Shown here: in pieces, positions 44,551 through 52,513 of the stretch
How the letters are laid out: the number at the start of each line of letters is the position of its first letter
Numbering within the stretch: the first letter of the stretch is position 1
Source of the DNA: Rhodovarius crocodyli
GTDB taxonomy: Bacteria > Pseudomonadota > Alphaproteobacteria > Acetobacterales > Acetobacteraceae
Assembly (NCBI GenBank): GCA_945901085.1
Contig: CAMDJV010000001.1
Coordinates: 62,001-126,000 of the forward strand
DNA: 64,000 nucleotides
Reading direction: 5' to 3'
Notes under the pieces: model-generated
What the model was told of the DNA's origin: nothing
The model's input: the letters and a program-made list of their open reading frames with translations, nothing else
The model's database searches: none
Translations under genes and position numbers: made by a program

Positions 44551-44883
44551 CTACAAAATCCGCCCCTCAAAAGGCGGCAGGTAATCCGGCGCCTCGAATT
44601 CCACCACCCAAAGATCAGGGTCGCGCTTCACCTGCCGCTCGACATAGGCATCCGCCACCGCCTGCTCCACCGGCGCGGGGCCAGTGCCGCGCATCCAGGC
44701 CGGGCGCCCATCGGCATCGCGCGCCTGGGAGAGCACCACCACCCCGCCCCGCCCCAGCAGCACACACAGAAAGCCCCCACTATCCGGGTCCCCCCGGCGC
44801 AACTGCATCGCCGGGCGGCCGGCGGCATTGGAAAGCCGGATCGCCATGCTCACCCAGATCTCTGATTTCACCCGTGCTTCCAT
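44551..44883 (-). CDS. DUF1491 family protein
   Basis: A 110-residue protein typical of alphaproteobacteria. It starts MEARVKSEIWVSMAIRL, then RRGDPDSGGFLCVLLGRGG, LSQARDADGRPAWMRGTG and the conserved VADAYVERQVKRDPDLWVVEFE. The start at 44883 is chosen from these family features; the frame is open further upstream. Function is unknown. It is divergent from the small gene at 44962. Confidence 0.88.
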   Translation of the reverse strand: MEARVKSEIWVSMAIRLSNAAGRPAMQLRRGDPDSGGFLCVLLGRGGVVVLSQARDADGRPAWMRGTGPAPVEQAVADAYVERQVKRDPDLWVVEFEAPDYLPPFEGRIL

Positions 44884-44961
44884 GGCCCCATTCTGCGCCA
44901 GCCGCCCGCCCCTTGCCAGCGTCCATCGCCCCGCGCCACAACAGCACTTCAGGAGATCACC

Positions 44962-45186
44962 ATGGACGCCAGCAAACTCACCGAAGGCCAGCGCGCCTAT
45001 GAAGCCAAGCGGGCGGCGAAAGCCGGCATGAGCCTGGATAAATGGCTCACCCAGAAGGAAAAGCGCGCCCGCGAGGAAGCCGCCACCGCCGCACGCGAGG
45101 CCGCGGCCGCCGCCGAACCACAAGCCCCCGCCAAAAAGCCCGGCTTCTTCTCCCGCCTGCTCGAACGCGCGCAAAAACCGCTATAG
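44962..45186 (+). CDS. Small charged helical protein, hypothetical
   Basis: A 74-residue protein with AGGAG (44951-44955) 6 nt before the ATG. The sequence is nearly all helix-forming, with alternating charged and Ala residues (KWLTQKEKRAREEAATAARE), then a Pro/Lys break and an amphipathic end (GFFSRLLERAQKPL). It has no domain known to me and no signal peptide. Good ribosome binding site and codon use support it as a real gene. The C-terminal FFSRLLERA could be a membrane-surface helix. Confidence 0.62.
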   Translation: MDASKLTEGQRAYEAKRAAKAGMSLDKWLTQKEKRAREEAATAAREAAAAAEPQAPAKKPGFFSRLLERAQKPL

Positions 45187-45190
45187 GCCC

Positions 45191-45736
45191 TCACAGCATC
45201 CGCATCAGCGTGCCATCACGGCGGATGGCATGGTGATAGATCGCCGCCGCCACATGGGCGGCGATCAGCACCGGCAGCAGCCAGCCCAGCCAGCCATGCA
45301 GCCACATCAGGGGCTTGGCCAATCCCTCCCAGGCATTCATGAATTTCGGCAAGTCGATGAAACCCAGATAGGCCGTCGCCCCCTGCATCGGAAAACCAAA
45401 GGCATTGCTGGCGAAAAACCCCAGCACCGGCTGCGCCACCAGCGCGGCATAAAGCATATGGTGGGTGGCGGCAGAGGCCTTGCGCAAATACCCCGGCAGA
45501 TCCCCAGGCAGCGGCGGCGGCGGGCTGAAGCGCCGCCAGGCCAGCCGCGCCAGCACCAATATCAACAGCGTCAGCCCCAGGCTTTCATGGATCGCGTAAA
45601 ACCCCATCTTCGAGGGATCCTTGATATGGCCAATCACCACCCCGCTCAGCAGCGCCAACACGATCAAGGGCACGCTCACCCAATGAAAAATCTTCGCGAC
45701 GGCGCTGTAGCTGCCATCAGGTCGTGTGATGCTCAT
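45191..45736 (-). CDS. Cytochrome b561 family protein
   Basis: A 181-residue inner-membrane di-haem cytochrome with four helices. Candidate axial His residues are in KIFHWVSVPLIVLALLSG (helix 1), YAIHESLGLTLLI (helix 2), ATHHMLYAALVAQP (helix 3) and LHGWLGWLLPVLIAAHVAAA (helix 4). Expected role: transfer of electrons from quinol to a periplasmic acceptor, or superoxide scavenging at quinone level. The start at 45736 (MSITRPDG) has GGAG at 6 nt. Only 14 bp separate it from the divergent DUF429-like gene. Confidence 0.9.
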   Translation of the reverse strand: MSITRPDGSYSAVAKIFHWVSVPLIVLALLSGVVIGHIKDPSKMGFYAIHESLGLTLLILVLARLAWRRFSPPPPLPGDLPGYLRKASAATHHMLYAALVAQPVLGFFASNAFGFPMQGATAYLGFIDLPKFMNAWEGLAKPLMWLHGWLGWLLPVLIAAHVAAAIYHHAIRRDGTLMRML

Positions 45737-45750
45737 GCGGGGCTCCGGAG

Positions 45751-46659
45751 ATGATTGCGCTTCATGCCGATTGGTCAATGCATACCCCCAAACGCTACCA
45801 CGCCCTGGCACGGCGGCGAAACAATACATGGCACATCGCCGCCCCCCGGCTGGTGGGCGAGCCCATGGCCCTGCTCCGCCCCCTGCTCGCCGAAGGCCCG
45901 CCAGTCTTTATGGGCCTGGACCTGCCCCTGGGCCTGCCCCGCGCCTATGCCACCCATTGCACCGAGGCCGATTTCCCCGCCTTTCTCCGCGCCCGCCTCA
46001 CCACGCCAGAATTCTTCGAGGTGAACGAAACCCTCACCACCATCAGCCGCGCCCGCCCCTTCTACCCCGCCCGCGGCGTGAAGGGCATGACGCGCCTCTC
46101 CCACGCCCAGGCCCTGGGCATGGCAAGTGCGGCCGATCTGTCGCGCCATTGTGACCGTGCAACCCCACTCCGCCCCGCCGGCGCCCCGCTCTTCTGGACG
46201 CTCGGCGCCAATCAATCCGGCAAGGCCGCCATCGCCGCCTGGCGGGACTGGCTGGCCCCGGCCCTGCAAGCCGGCGCGCCGCTCTCCCTCTGGCCCTTCG
46301 AAGGCCGCCTGCAAGCCCTCCTCCGCCCCGGCCGGGCCGTCCTGGCCGAGGTCTACCCCGCCGAAGCCATGCGCCAACTCGGCCTCAAACTCCCAGGCAG
46401 CAAACGCGACCAAACCGCCCGCCGCGCCCTGGCCCCCGCCCTGCACCAGGCTCTCACCCAAGCCCAGGCCCACCCCGAACCCGCCCTCTCCGCCGCCATC
46501 ACCGATGGCTTCGGCCACGACACCGCCGGCGAGGACAGGCTGGATTGCCTCCTCGGCCTGCTCTGCATGCTGCAAGTCCTCGATGGCCGCCGCGCCGACC
46601 ATGTGCCGGAAGACCCATGGATTCAGCGCTGGGAAGGCTGGGTGCTAGGGCAATCCTGA
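45751..46659 (+). CDS. DUF429-like protein
   Basis: A 302-residue cytoplasmic protein. The early ALHADWSMHTPKRYHALARR stretch, the following FMGLDLPLGLPRAY and the later LAEVYPAEAMRQLG are the pattern of DUF429-like proteins with an RNase H-like fold, in which the early Asp and the DLPLG segment are conserved. GEDRLDCLLGLLCML near the C-terminus fits the last conserved helix. Function is unknown. The start lies 14 bp from that of the divergent cytochrome gene, so each promoter must lie inside the other coding region or be shared. Confidence 0.7.
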   Translation: MIALHADWSMHTPKRYHALARRRNNTWHIAAPRLVGEPMALLRPLLAEGPPVFMGLDLPLGLPRAYATHCTEADFPAFLRARLTTPEFFEVNETLTTISRARPFYPARGVKGMTRLSHAQALGMASAADLSRHCDRATPLRPAGAPLFWTLGANQSGKAAIAAWRDWLAPALQAGAPLSLWPFEGRLQALLRPGRAVLAEVYPAEAMRQLGLKLPGSKRDQTARRALAPALHQALTQAQAHPEPALSAAITDGFGHDTAGEDRLDCLLGLLCMLQVLDGRRADHVPEDPWIQRWEGWVLGQS

Positions 46660-46692
46660 CAGGCGGCCAACAGGCGCTTGTGGCAATACAAA

Positions 46693-46910
46693 CGGCGAAA
46701 GGGCTTTGCCCTATGGCGCTCTCCCACCAGGCTCGACATGTATGTCGAAGGTTTTCCTACATTCGACAAAATTCAAAAAATAAGTTTACTATAGTATGTC
46801 TACTTCAATAAAATATATTCCAAGTGAATTATAACATAAACCCAAGAATTAAACGAAGGTGCAGGAAACTAAGTTTCCTGCTGGGGTGCTCGAGGGGCAA
46901 AGCCCCTCGA
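46693..46910 (+). repeat. Intergenic multi-hairpin repeat, copy C
   Basis: Third and longest copy, 34 bp after the DUF429-like stop and in its orientation, in a convergent gap. It has a perfect first hairpin AGGGC-TTT-GCCCT (46700-46712), a perfect 7-bp hairpin TCGACAT/ATGTCGA (46733-46748), and then about 100 bp of strongly AT-rich sequence that is longer than in the other copies. The 60-nt block 46851-46910 is identical to copies A and B and holds the 10-nt-arm inverted repeat (46861-46881) and terminal hairpin (46890-46910). Confidence 0.88.
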
Positions 46911-46942
46911 TCCTACCCAGGTCTTCCCGCAGCCTGCCGCCC

Positions 46943-47605
46943 TCAGGCCGGCTCAGCATCCCGCCCCGCCCACATCCGCTGAAACGCCGGCCGCGCATGG
47001 CAGGCCGCCAGCCACGCCTTCACATGTGGATTGGCCTCGAACAGCGCGGGCGCCGCCACGGCGTAGCGAATAATCTCCGCCACATTGATATCAGCCACGG
47101 TGAAGCGCCCGCCCACCAGATAGCCCGTCGCGGCCAGCGCCTTGTCCAGCACGGCAAAGGGTGCGCGCAGCGCCGCCTCGGCGGCATCGGCCGCCGCTGC
47201 ATCGCGCTCGGCCACCGGCTTGGCCAGGCGGTTATAGAGGATGGAGAGCGAATGCGGCTCCACCCCGGTCGCCGCCCAAAGGCTCCACATCGCCATCTGC
47301 CCATCCTCGGCCAGATTGGCCGGGCCCAACGCCCCACCATAGGCCTTCGCCAGATAGAGGTTCATCGCCAGCGACTCGCTCAGCACCAGGTCGCCATCCG
47401 TCATGCATGGCACTTGGGCATTGGGGTTCACCTGCAGGAACGCGGCCGAGGCCGTGTGCATCGGCGCATCCGGCGCATCCGGCTCCGCCAGGCGATAGAC
47501 CTGGATCACCGGCACGTGGCGGAATTCCACCCCCGCCTCATAAGCCAGCCAGACATTGCGCGAGGCGCGCGAGCGCAGCACGCCATAAATCGTGATCATC
47601 ATCAA
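46943..47605 (-). CDS. Glutathione S-transferase family protein
   Basis: A 220-residue protein with a thioredoxin-like N-terminal domain (ITIYGVLRSRASRNVWLAYEAG) and an all-helical C-terminal domain from about residue 90. The cis-Pro and substrate loop CQVPCMT-like NAQVPCMTDGDLVLSESLAMNLYLA is present. Ser10-Arg-Ala-Ser in the first loop could serve as the catalytic Ser for glutathione. Such enzymes conjugate glutathione or isomerise ring-cleavage products. It is the last gene of a tight minus-strand run and 5 bp from the PanE-like gene. Confidence 0.9.
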   Translation of the reverse strand: MMMITIYGVLRSRASRNVWLAYEAGVEFRHVPVIQVYRLAEPDAPDAPMHTASAAFLQVNPNAQVPCMTDGDLVLSESLAMNLYLAKAYGGALGPANLAEDGQMAMWSLWAATGVEPHSLSILYNRLAKPVAERDAAAADAAEAALRAPFAVLDKALAATGYLVGGRFTVADINVAEIIRYAVAAPALFEANPHVKAWLAACHARPAFQRMWAGRDAEPA

Positions 47606-47610
47606 AATCC

Positions 47611-48591
47611 TTACTGGTTATAAAGCCCCGCCGCCCTTGCGGCCTGCTTGAGCAGGGCGATGGAAATCTCCAGCGTCGGCGCCGGCACCCCCAATTCGCG
47701 GGCGAGGAGAATGGGCTGCTCAAACAGCGCCGCCACCTCCATTGGCCGCCCCGCCTCCAAATCCTGCAAAATCGAGGGCTTATGGGCAATGCCGCTGCTG
47801 CGCGCGGTGCGGTCACGTGCATCCATCTCAATCTTCAGCCCCAGCGCCCGGCCAATGGCCAGCGCCTCCTCGGTGCAGGCAATCGCCGCCTCATAGAGCA
47901 CCGGGTCGGACATGGTGGTCTTGATATCCTGCCGCGCCACGGTGCTGAGCGGGCCATTGGCCAGATTGCCAATCAGCTTGGTCCAAAGCTCGGCGCGAAT
48001 ATCCGCACTCGCCCGCGCCCCCATGCCGCCAGCCTTCAGCGCCCCCGCCAGCGCCTGGGTGCGCTCGGAAATCCGATTATCCAATTCGCCAAAGATCACT
48101 CGGTCCCCCTGGCTCGCCACCTTCACGACGCCAGGCTCAACCACCGTGCAGGCCGACCACACCACACCGCCAATGGTGCGCCGCGTGCCAATCGCATCGC
48201 GCACCACATCGCCGGGGTCCACCAGCGGCAGGCGTGTGCCCTCGCGCGCGCTGCCCTCATGGTCAAAATACCACCAGGGCACGCCATTCATGATGAAACT
48301 CACCGAAGTCTCCGCCCCCAGCAGCGGCCCAATCGCCCCGGCCACACTGGCCAGCGCCGTCTGCTTGGTGGTGACCAGCACGGCATCCTGCGGCCCCAAC
48401 TCCGCCGCCGTGGCAGCCGCGCGGGGATGCACATGGATCTCCCCATCCGGCGCCAGCACCTTCAGCCCATTCTCCTGAATGGCCGCCAATTGCGCGCCGC
48501 GGGCGATGATGGACACATCCGCCCCCCCCTTCGCCAGCCGCGCCGCAATATGGCCGCCAATGGCGCCGGCGCCAAATACACAAATCTTCAA
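47611..48591 (-). CDS. 2-dehydropantoate 2-reductase family protein (PanE/ApbA-like)
   Basis: A 326-residue NAD(P)H-dependent dehydrogenase. The N-terminal dinucleotide-binding motif is KICVFGAGAIGGHIAARLAKGG. The C-terminal helical domain starts near residue 185 with the conserved Lys of ELWTKLIGNLANGPLS. PanE reduces ketopantoate in pantothenate synthesis, but its place between amidohydrolase and GST genes suggests a different hydroxy or keto acid. It overlaps the creatininase-family gene by 4 bp. Confidence 0.87.
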   Translation of the reverse strand: MKICVFGAGAIGGHIAARLAKGGADVSIIARGAQLAAIQENGLKVLAPDGEIHVHPRAAATAAELGPQDAVLVTTKQTALASVAGAIGPLLGAETSVSFIMNGVPWWYFDHEGSAREGTRLPLVDPGDVVRDAIGTRRTIGGVVWSACTVVEPGVVKVASQGDRVIFGELDNRISERTQALAGALKAGGMGARASADIRAELWTKLIGNLANGPLSTVARQDIKTTMSDPVLYEAAIACTEEALAIGRALGLKIEMDARDRTARSSGIAHKPSILQDLEAGRPMEVAALFEQPILLARELGVPAPTLEISIALLKQAARAAGLYNQ

Positions 48592-49388
48592 GGGGCAATC
48601 TCCGGGTTGTTGCGCATCAGCGCGAGCATGGCGGCCGCAGCCTCGGCCAAAGTGGTGGCCAGGCGCGCCCCCAGCGCCGCATCGGCACTGCGGGCATCCT
48701 CCGCCTGCACCCCGCCGGGTGCGACTTCATCAACATGGGTGGGCAGGGCGAAATCCACCCCGCCCAGATGCAGCGCCCCAAAATTGCTAACCCTGCGGCC
48801 AAACAAGGCCCGCGGCCCATCCCCCGGCGCAATCGCCGCAGGGCGCACCAATTCAGGCAGCAGATGCATCGCCACCGACAGCACCGGGTTGCCGCCATGC
48901 CCGGTGGCCGCCGCCGGGGCCCCCCAGGCCTTCAACAACCCCGCCGCCTCGCGCCACAAATGCAGCGCCGGCAGCACCACCCCATGCCGCGCCCGCATCG
49001 CCCGCTGCGCGCTATCAATCGACGCAATATTGCCGCCATGGCCATTCACCACCAGCAGCCGCGCCCCCGGCGCGCCGCGATGCAGCGCCTCCAAGCATTC
49101 CAGCGTCAGCGCGGTGAGCGTAGCCGGTGAGAGCGCAATGGCCCCCGGCACACCGGCAAAAAAATCCTCGCCCCCAAAGGCAATCCCCGGCGCCACCAGC
49201 GCATCATCACCCTGCACCGCCAGCGCCCCGGCGGCCTGCATGGCAATGGCCTCGGACAGCAGATAATCCCCCATCGGCGCCGCCGGGCCATGGGTCTCCG
49301 TGCTGCCCATCGGCAGAATCAGCGCAGCACCGGCGGCAAGACGCGCCGCCACCTCCGGCGCACGCAGCCGGGCAATGGCGTGCTCCAT
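48588..49388 (-). CDS. Creatininase family protein
   Basis: A 266-residue metal-dependent amidohydrolase. Metal ligands are seen in ILPMGSTETHGPAAPMGDYLL (Glu, His and Asp) and NGHGGN. The family includes creatinine amidohydrolase and enzymes that open cyclic amides or process formamides. The start at 49388 is chosen because it overlaps the upstream stop by one base (TAATG). It is coupled at both ends to its neighbours, so it is part of one pathway with the M20 hydrolase and the PanE-like dehydrogenase. Confidence 0.9.
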   Translation of the reverse strand: MEHAIARLRAPEVAARLAAGAALILPMGSTETHGPAAPMGDYLLSEAIAMQAAGALAVQGDDALVAPGIAFGGEDFFAGVPGAIALSPATLTALTLECLEALHRGAPGARLLVVNGHGGNIASIDSAQRAMRARHGVVLPALHLWREAAGLLKAWGAPAAATGHGGNPVLSVAMHLLPELVRPAAIAPGDGPRALFGRRVSNFGALHLGGVDFALPTHVDEVAPGGVQAEDARSADAALGARLATTLAEAAAAMLALMRNNPEIAP

Positions 49389-50566
49389 TACCGCAGCATA
49401 TCCACGGCAATGCGGCTCAAAGCCTGCACGCCGAGCGCCAGGCAAGCCTCATCGGGCTGGTAGAACGCATTGTGCAGCCGGTCATCGCGCCCCGGCGCGC
49501 CGGAACCCACCAGCAAATGAAAGCTCGGCACCCGATCGGCAAAGGCCGAGAAATCCTCCGCCCCCATCGAGGGCTCCTTCTCCACCAGCGCCCTGCCGAA
49601 ATTCTGCGCAACCGAAGCAATGGCCGGCTCCAGCACCGCATCATCATTGCGCAGGCTGGGCACCATGCGGCGATAATTCACCTCAATCTTGCAGCGCATC
49701 GCCTCGCCCAGCCCCGCGCAAAGCCTGCGAATCGCCGCCTCGGCCACATCGCGCGCCTCGGGCTGCAAGGTGCGCACCGTGCCCTTCAGCGCCACCCGCT
49801 CAGGGATAATGTTGTAGGTGGTGCCACCCGAGAACATCCCCACCGTCACCACGCAAGGATGCAAGGGCTTCTGCTCGCGCGACACCACACTCTGCAATTG
49901 GGTGATGAGATGCGAGGCCGCAACAATCGGATCCACCGCGGCATAGGGATGCGCCGCATGCCCCGATTTGCCTTGCACGATAATGTCAAACCTATCCGAG
50001 GCCGCCAGCGCATGCCCCCGCACAAAGCCAAACTCGCCCACCGGCATATCGGGCATATTGTGGAAGGCCAGCGCCATATCCAACCCATCCGCCGCACCCT
50101 CGGCGATCATGGCCGGCGCCCCCTCCAGCACCTCCTCGGCCGGCTGGAAGATCAACTGAATGCGTCCCGCCAGATTGGGTGCGAGTTCCTTCAAAATTTC
50201 CGCCACACCCAGCAAGGTGGTGGTGTGGATGTCATGGCCGCAAGCATGCATCTGGCCATCAATCGTGCTGGCAAATTCCTGCCCGGTTTCCTCATGAATC
50301 GGCAGCGCATCCATATCAGCGCGAATCGCCAGCGTCGGCCCCGGCCGCCCGCCCTCAATGGTGCCGATCACGCCGGTGCGGCCAATCCCGGTGCGGTGCG
50401 GGATGCCAAGCCTAGTCAGCTCTGCGGCAACAATCCCAGCCGTGCGCACCTCCTGAAAGGCCAGTTCCGGCACGCTATGGATGTCACGACGAATCTCGAT
50501 CAGCCGCGCCTCGATGGCGGCGGCGGCATCCTTCAAATGGGCGGCGATATCATTGGGAAGGGGCAT
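49388..50566 (-). CDS. M20-family metal amidohydrolase (N-acyl amino acid hydrolase-like)
   Basis: A 392-residue peptidase-family enzyme of the hippurate/IAA-amino acid hydrolase type. Conserved motifs are IRADMDALPIHEETGQEFAS, MHACGHDIHTTTLLG (Cys and His metal ligands), FQPAEEVLEGA (catalytic Glu) and the C-terminal HNAFYQPDEA. The dimerisation domain is inserted near 185-300. Expected reaction: cleavage of an N-acyl amino acid to acid and amino acid. The start at 50566 gives MPLPNDIAAHL; the longer open frame is not supported. It is the first gene of the run and divergent from the TTT genes, 183 bp away, so the substrate may enter through that transporter. Confidence 0.92.
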   Translation of the reverse strand: MPLPNDIAAHLKDAAAAIEARLIEIRRDIHSVPELAFQEVRTAGIVAAELTRLGIPHRTGIGRTGVIGTIEGGRPGPTLAIRADMDALPIHEETGQEFASTIDGQMHACGHDIHTTTLLGVAEILKELAPNLAGRIQLIFQPAEEVLEGAPAMIAEGAADGLDMALAFHNMPDMPVGEFGFVRGHALAASDRFDIIVQGKSGHAAHPYAAVDPIVAASHLITQLQSVVSREQKPLHPCVVTVGMFSGGTTYNIIPERVALKGTVRTLQPEARDVAEAAIRRLCAGLGEAMRCKIEVNYRRMVPSLRNDDAVLEPAIASVAQNFGRALVEKEPSMGAEDFSAFADRVPSFHLLVGSGAPGRDDRLHNAFYQPDEACLALGVQALSRIAVDMLR

Positions 50567-50749
50567 GGGGATTCCGGCAATTGAGGGATGCCCAGCATCG
50601 GCCGGGGCGGCTGGGCTGTCCAGCTTGCGGCCCGCCCGGCCCGGCCTTGCGCGATGCAACACGTCAGCACGCCAGCGTAACGTCCTGATAACACGCTTGC
50701 AGCCACCGCAATGGCCTGTCATAGCCGAAAAAAAGCCCGGAGTTCCAAG

Positions 50750-51718
50750 ATGTCCAATGTTGTGGCGCGGCGTGGCGTATTGGCCACCTCCGTCTTCGCG
50801 CCGCATGTCCTGCGCGCCCAGGGCTGGCCAAGCCAGACCATCCGCCTCGTGGTTCCTTATGCCCCCGGCGGCACCACCGATTTGATGGCCCGGCTGGTCT
50901 CCCAGCCCCTGGCCGAGCGGCTGGGTGTGGCCATCACCATCGAGAATCGCCCCGGCGCCGGCGCCACCGTGGGCAGCCTCGCCGTGGCCCAGGCCGCCCC
51001 CGATGGCCACACATTGCTGATGAGCAATATCGCCAGCCACGGCATCGGCCCCTCCCTCTACCCGAATATCCGCTATGATGCGGTGCGCGATTTTTCCCAT
51101 ATCGCGCTGATAACCGAGAACCCTTCGGTCTTCGTCGCCAATCCCCGCGCCGGCATCACCAGCCTGGCCGAGCTCGCCCAGCGCCACCGCGCCAGCTCCG
51201 GCGGGCTCGACATGGCCACCTCAGGCGCCGGCTCCTCGAACCATATGCTGGTCGTGCTGATGGGCCGCGCTTTGGGCCGCGACATCAACCACATCCCCTT
51301 CCGCGGCGCCGGCCCGGCAATGACGGCGGTGATCGCCGGCCAGGTGCCGCTGATGAGCGACAGCCTGCCCTCCGCCGCCTCGCATCTGCGCGCCGGCTCG
51401 GTGGTCGGCGTTGCCATGTCCTCCGCCCAGCGCCACCCCGCCTTCCCGGCCATCCCCACCTTCCGCGAACAGGGCCATGATATCGTCGGCACCGGCTGGT
51501 TCGGCCTCTCCGGCCCCGCCGGCATGGCCGCCTCGGTGGTGGACCATATCAATCGTGAGGTGCGTGCCATTCTGGCCACAGCCGAGCAACAGGCCCGCTT
51601 CGCCGAATTGGGCGGCACGCCCGGCCGGCTGAGTGCGGCCGAATACACTGATTACGTGCGCCGCGAAGTGGAGTATTGGGCTCCTGTGGTGCGGGCCTCC
51701 GGCGCGCAGCCGGATTAA
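50750..51718 (+). CDS. tctC: Bug-family TTT periplasmic receptor of the complete TTT system
   Basis: A 322-residue receptor and the only one here next to tctB and tctA. The start at 50750 gives signal peptide MSNVVARRGVLATSVFAPHVLRAQG; an in-frame start at 50711 would add 13 hydrophilic residues. Loops: VVPYAPGGTTDLMARL and IENRPGAGATVGSLA. It is followed after 179 bp by tctB. The complete set should import a carboxylate or acyl-amino acid using the proton or sodium gradient. Neighbouring hydrolase genes suggest an amide-linked acid. Confidence 0.93.
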   Translation: MSNVVARRGVLATSVFAPHVLRAQGWPSQTIRLVVPYAPGGTTDLMARLVSQPLAERLGVAITIENRPGAGATVGSLAVAQAAPDGHTLLMSNIASHGIGPSLYPNIRYDAVRDFSHIALITENPSVFVANPRAGITSLAELAQRHRASSGGLDMATSGAGSSNHMLVVLMGRALGRDINHIPFRGAGPAMTAVIAGQVPLMSDSLPSAASHLRAGSVVGVAMSSAQRHPAFPAIPTFREQGHDIVGTGWFGLSGPAGMAASVVDHINREVRAILATAEQQARFAELGGTPGRLSAAEYTDYVRREVEYWAPVVRASGAQPD

Positions 51719-51897
51719 TGATTTGCGAAACTGTCACACCACCTGACGCAAACGTAAGCTTGTTGCTCTCTGGGCTGGACGTACGCAACGCGCTAGGCAT
51801 GATGGCAGGAATGTGATGGAAGCGTTCCTCGACCGGCGGGAGCCGGGAGTGGGTTGGCGGCCATGTTGAGTTGACTGTGTCTGGGAAAGGCCTGGGA

Positions 51898-52500
51898 ATG
51901 AAAATAAACGAGAAGGACCTGATGTCAGGTCTGTTTCTGATCCTGATCGCAGCCGTAGGGCTGTGGTTGAACCAGGAACACACACTGGGATCAGCGCGCC
52001 GTATGGGCCCTGGCTATATGCCGCTCATGGTGTTCTGGCTGCAGATCGGCCTGGGCGCGATTGTGCTGCTGGCCTCCATCTTCAGCGATGGCGAGAAACT
52101 CACCCGTTGGACCAGCGCCGAGATCGCCAGCTTCGTCGGCGGCATCGCCGTCGGCACCGCCGTGTGGTGGGTGCTGAAGAGCACCGGCGGCTTCTTCGGC
52201 CAGACCTATAATGCGGTGGGCACCGGCATGCTGGCCGGCTTCCTCGTGCTCAGCATCCCGCAGGGCTGGCGCATCCTGGGCGTCATCAATGCCGCGATGT
52301 GCCTCTTCGGCCTGCTGCTCGAAAAGATGGGCTTCTTCGCCGCCCTGGTCGGCATCATCGTCTTGTCCTGCCTGGCGGAACGCGAACACCTCAAGAAACC
52401 GGTCGGCATTCTCGGATGCACCGTCTTTCTGCTGGTGATGTGCTGGTTCGTGTTCATCAAGCAGCTCGATATCCGCGTAAACCTCTGGCCGCAGCTGTAA
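51898..52500 (+). CDS. tctB: TctB-family small membrane subunit of TTT transporter
   Basis: A 200-residue membrane protein with the TctB pattern. The N-terminus is KINEKDLMSGLFLILIAAVGLWL, then the conserved GSARRMGPGYMPLMVFWLQIGLGA, then two to three further helices after a cytoplasmic loop. The ATG at 51898 is used; an upstream TTG at 51871 is possible. The 179-bp gap before it contains two short inverted repeats (TTTGCG/CGCAAA and GTTGC/GCAAC), which may be regulator sites. It ends 13 bp before tctA. Confidence 0.92.
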   Translation: MKINEKDLMSGLFLILIAAVGLWLNQEHTLGSARRMGPGYMPLMVFWLQIGLGAIVLLASIFSDGEKLTRWTSAEIASFVGGIAVGTAVWWVLKSTGGFFGQTYNAVGTGMLAGFLVLSIPQGWRILGVINAAMCLFGLLLEKMGFFAALVGIIVLSCLAEREHLKKPVGILGCTVFLLVMCWFVFIKQLDIRVNLWPQL

Positions 52501-52513
52501 GGAGCCGGACATT

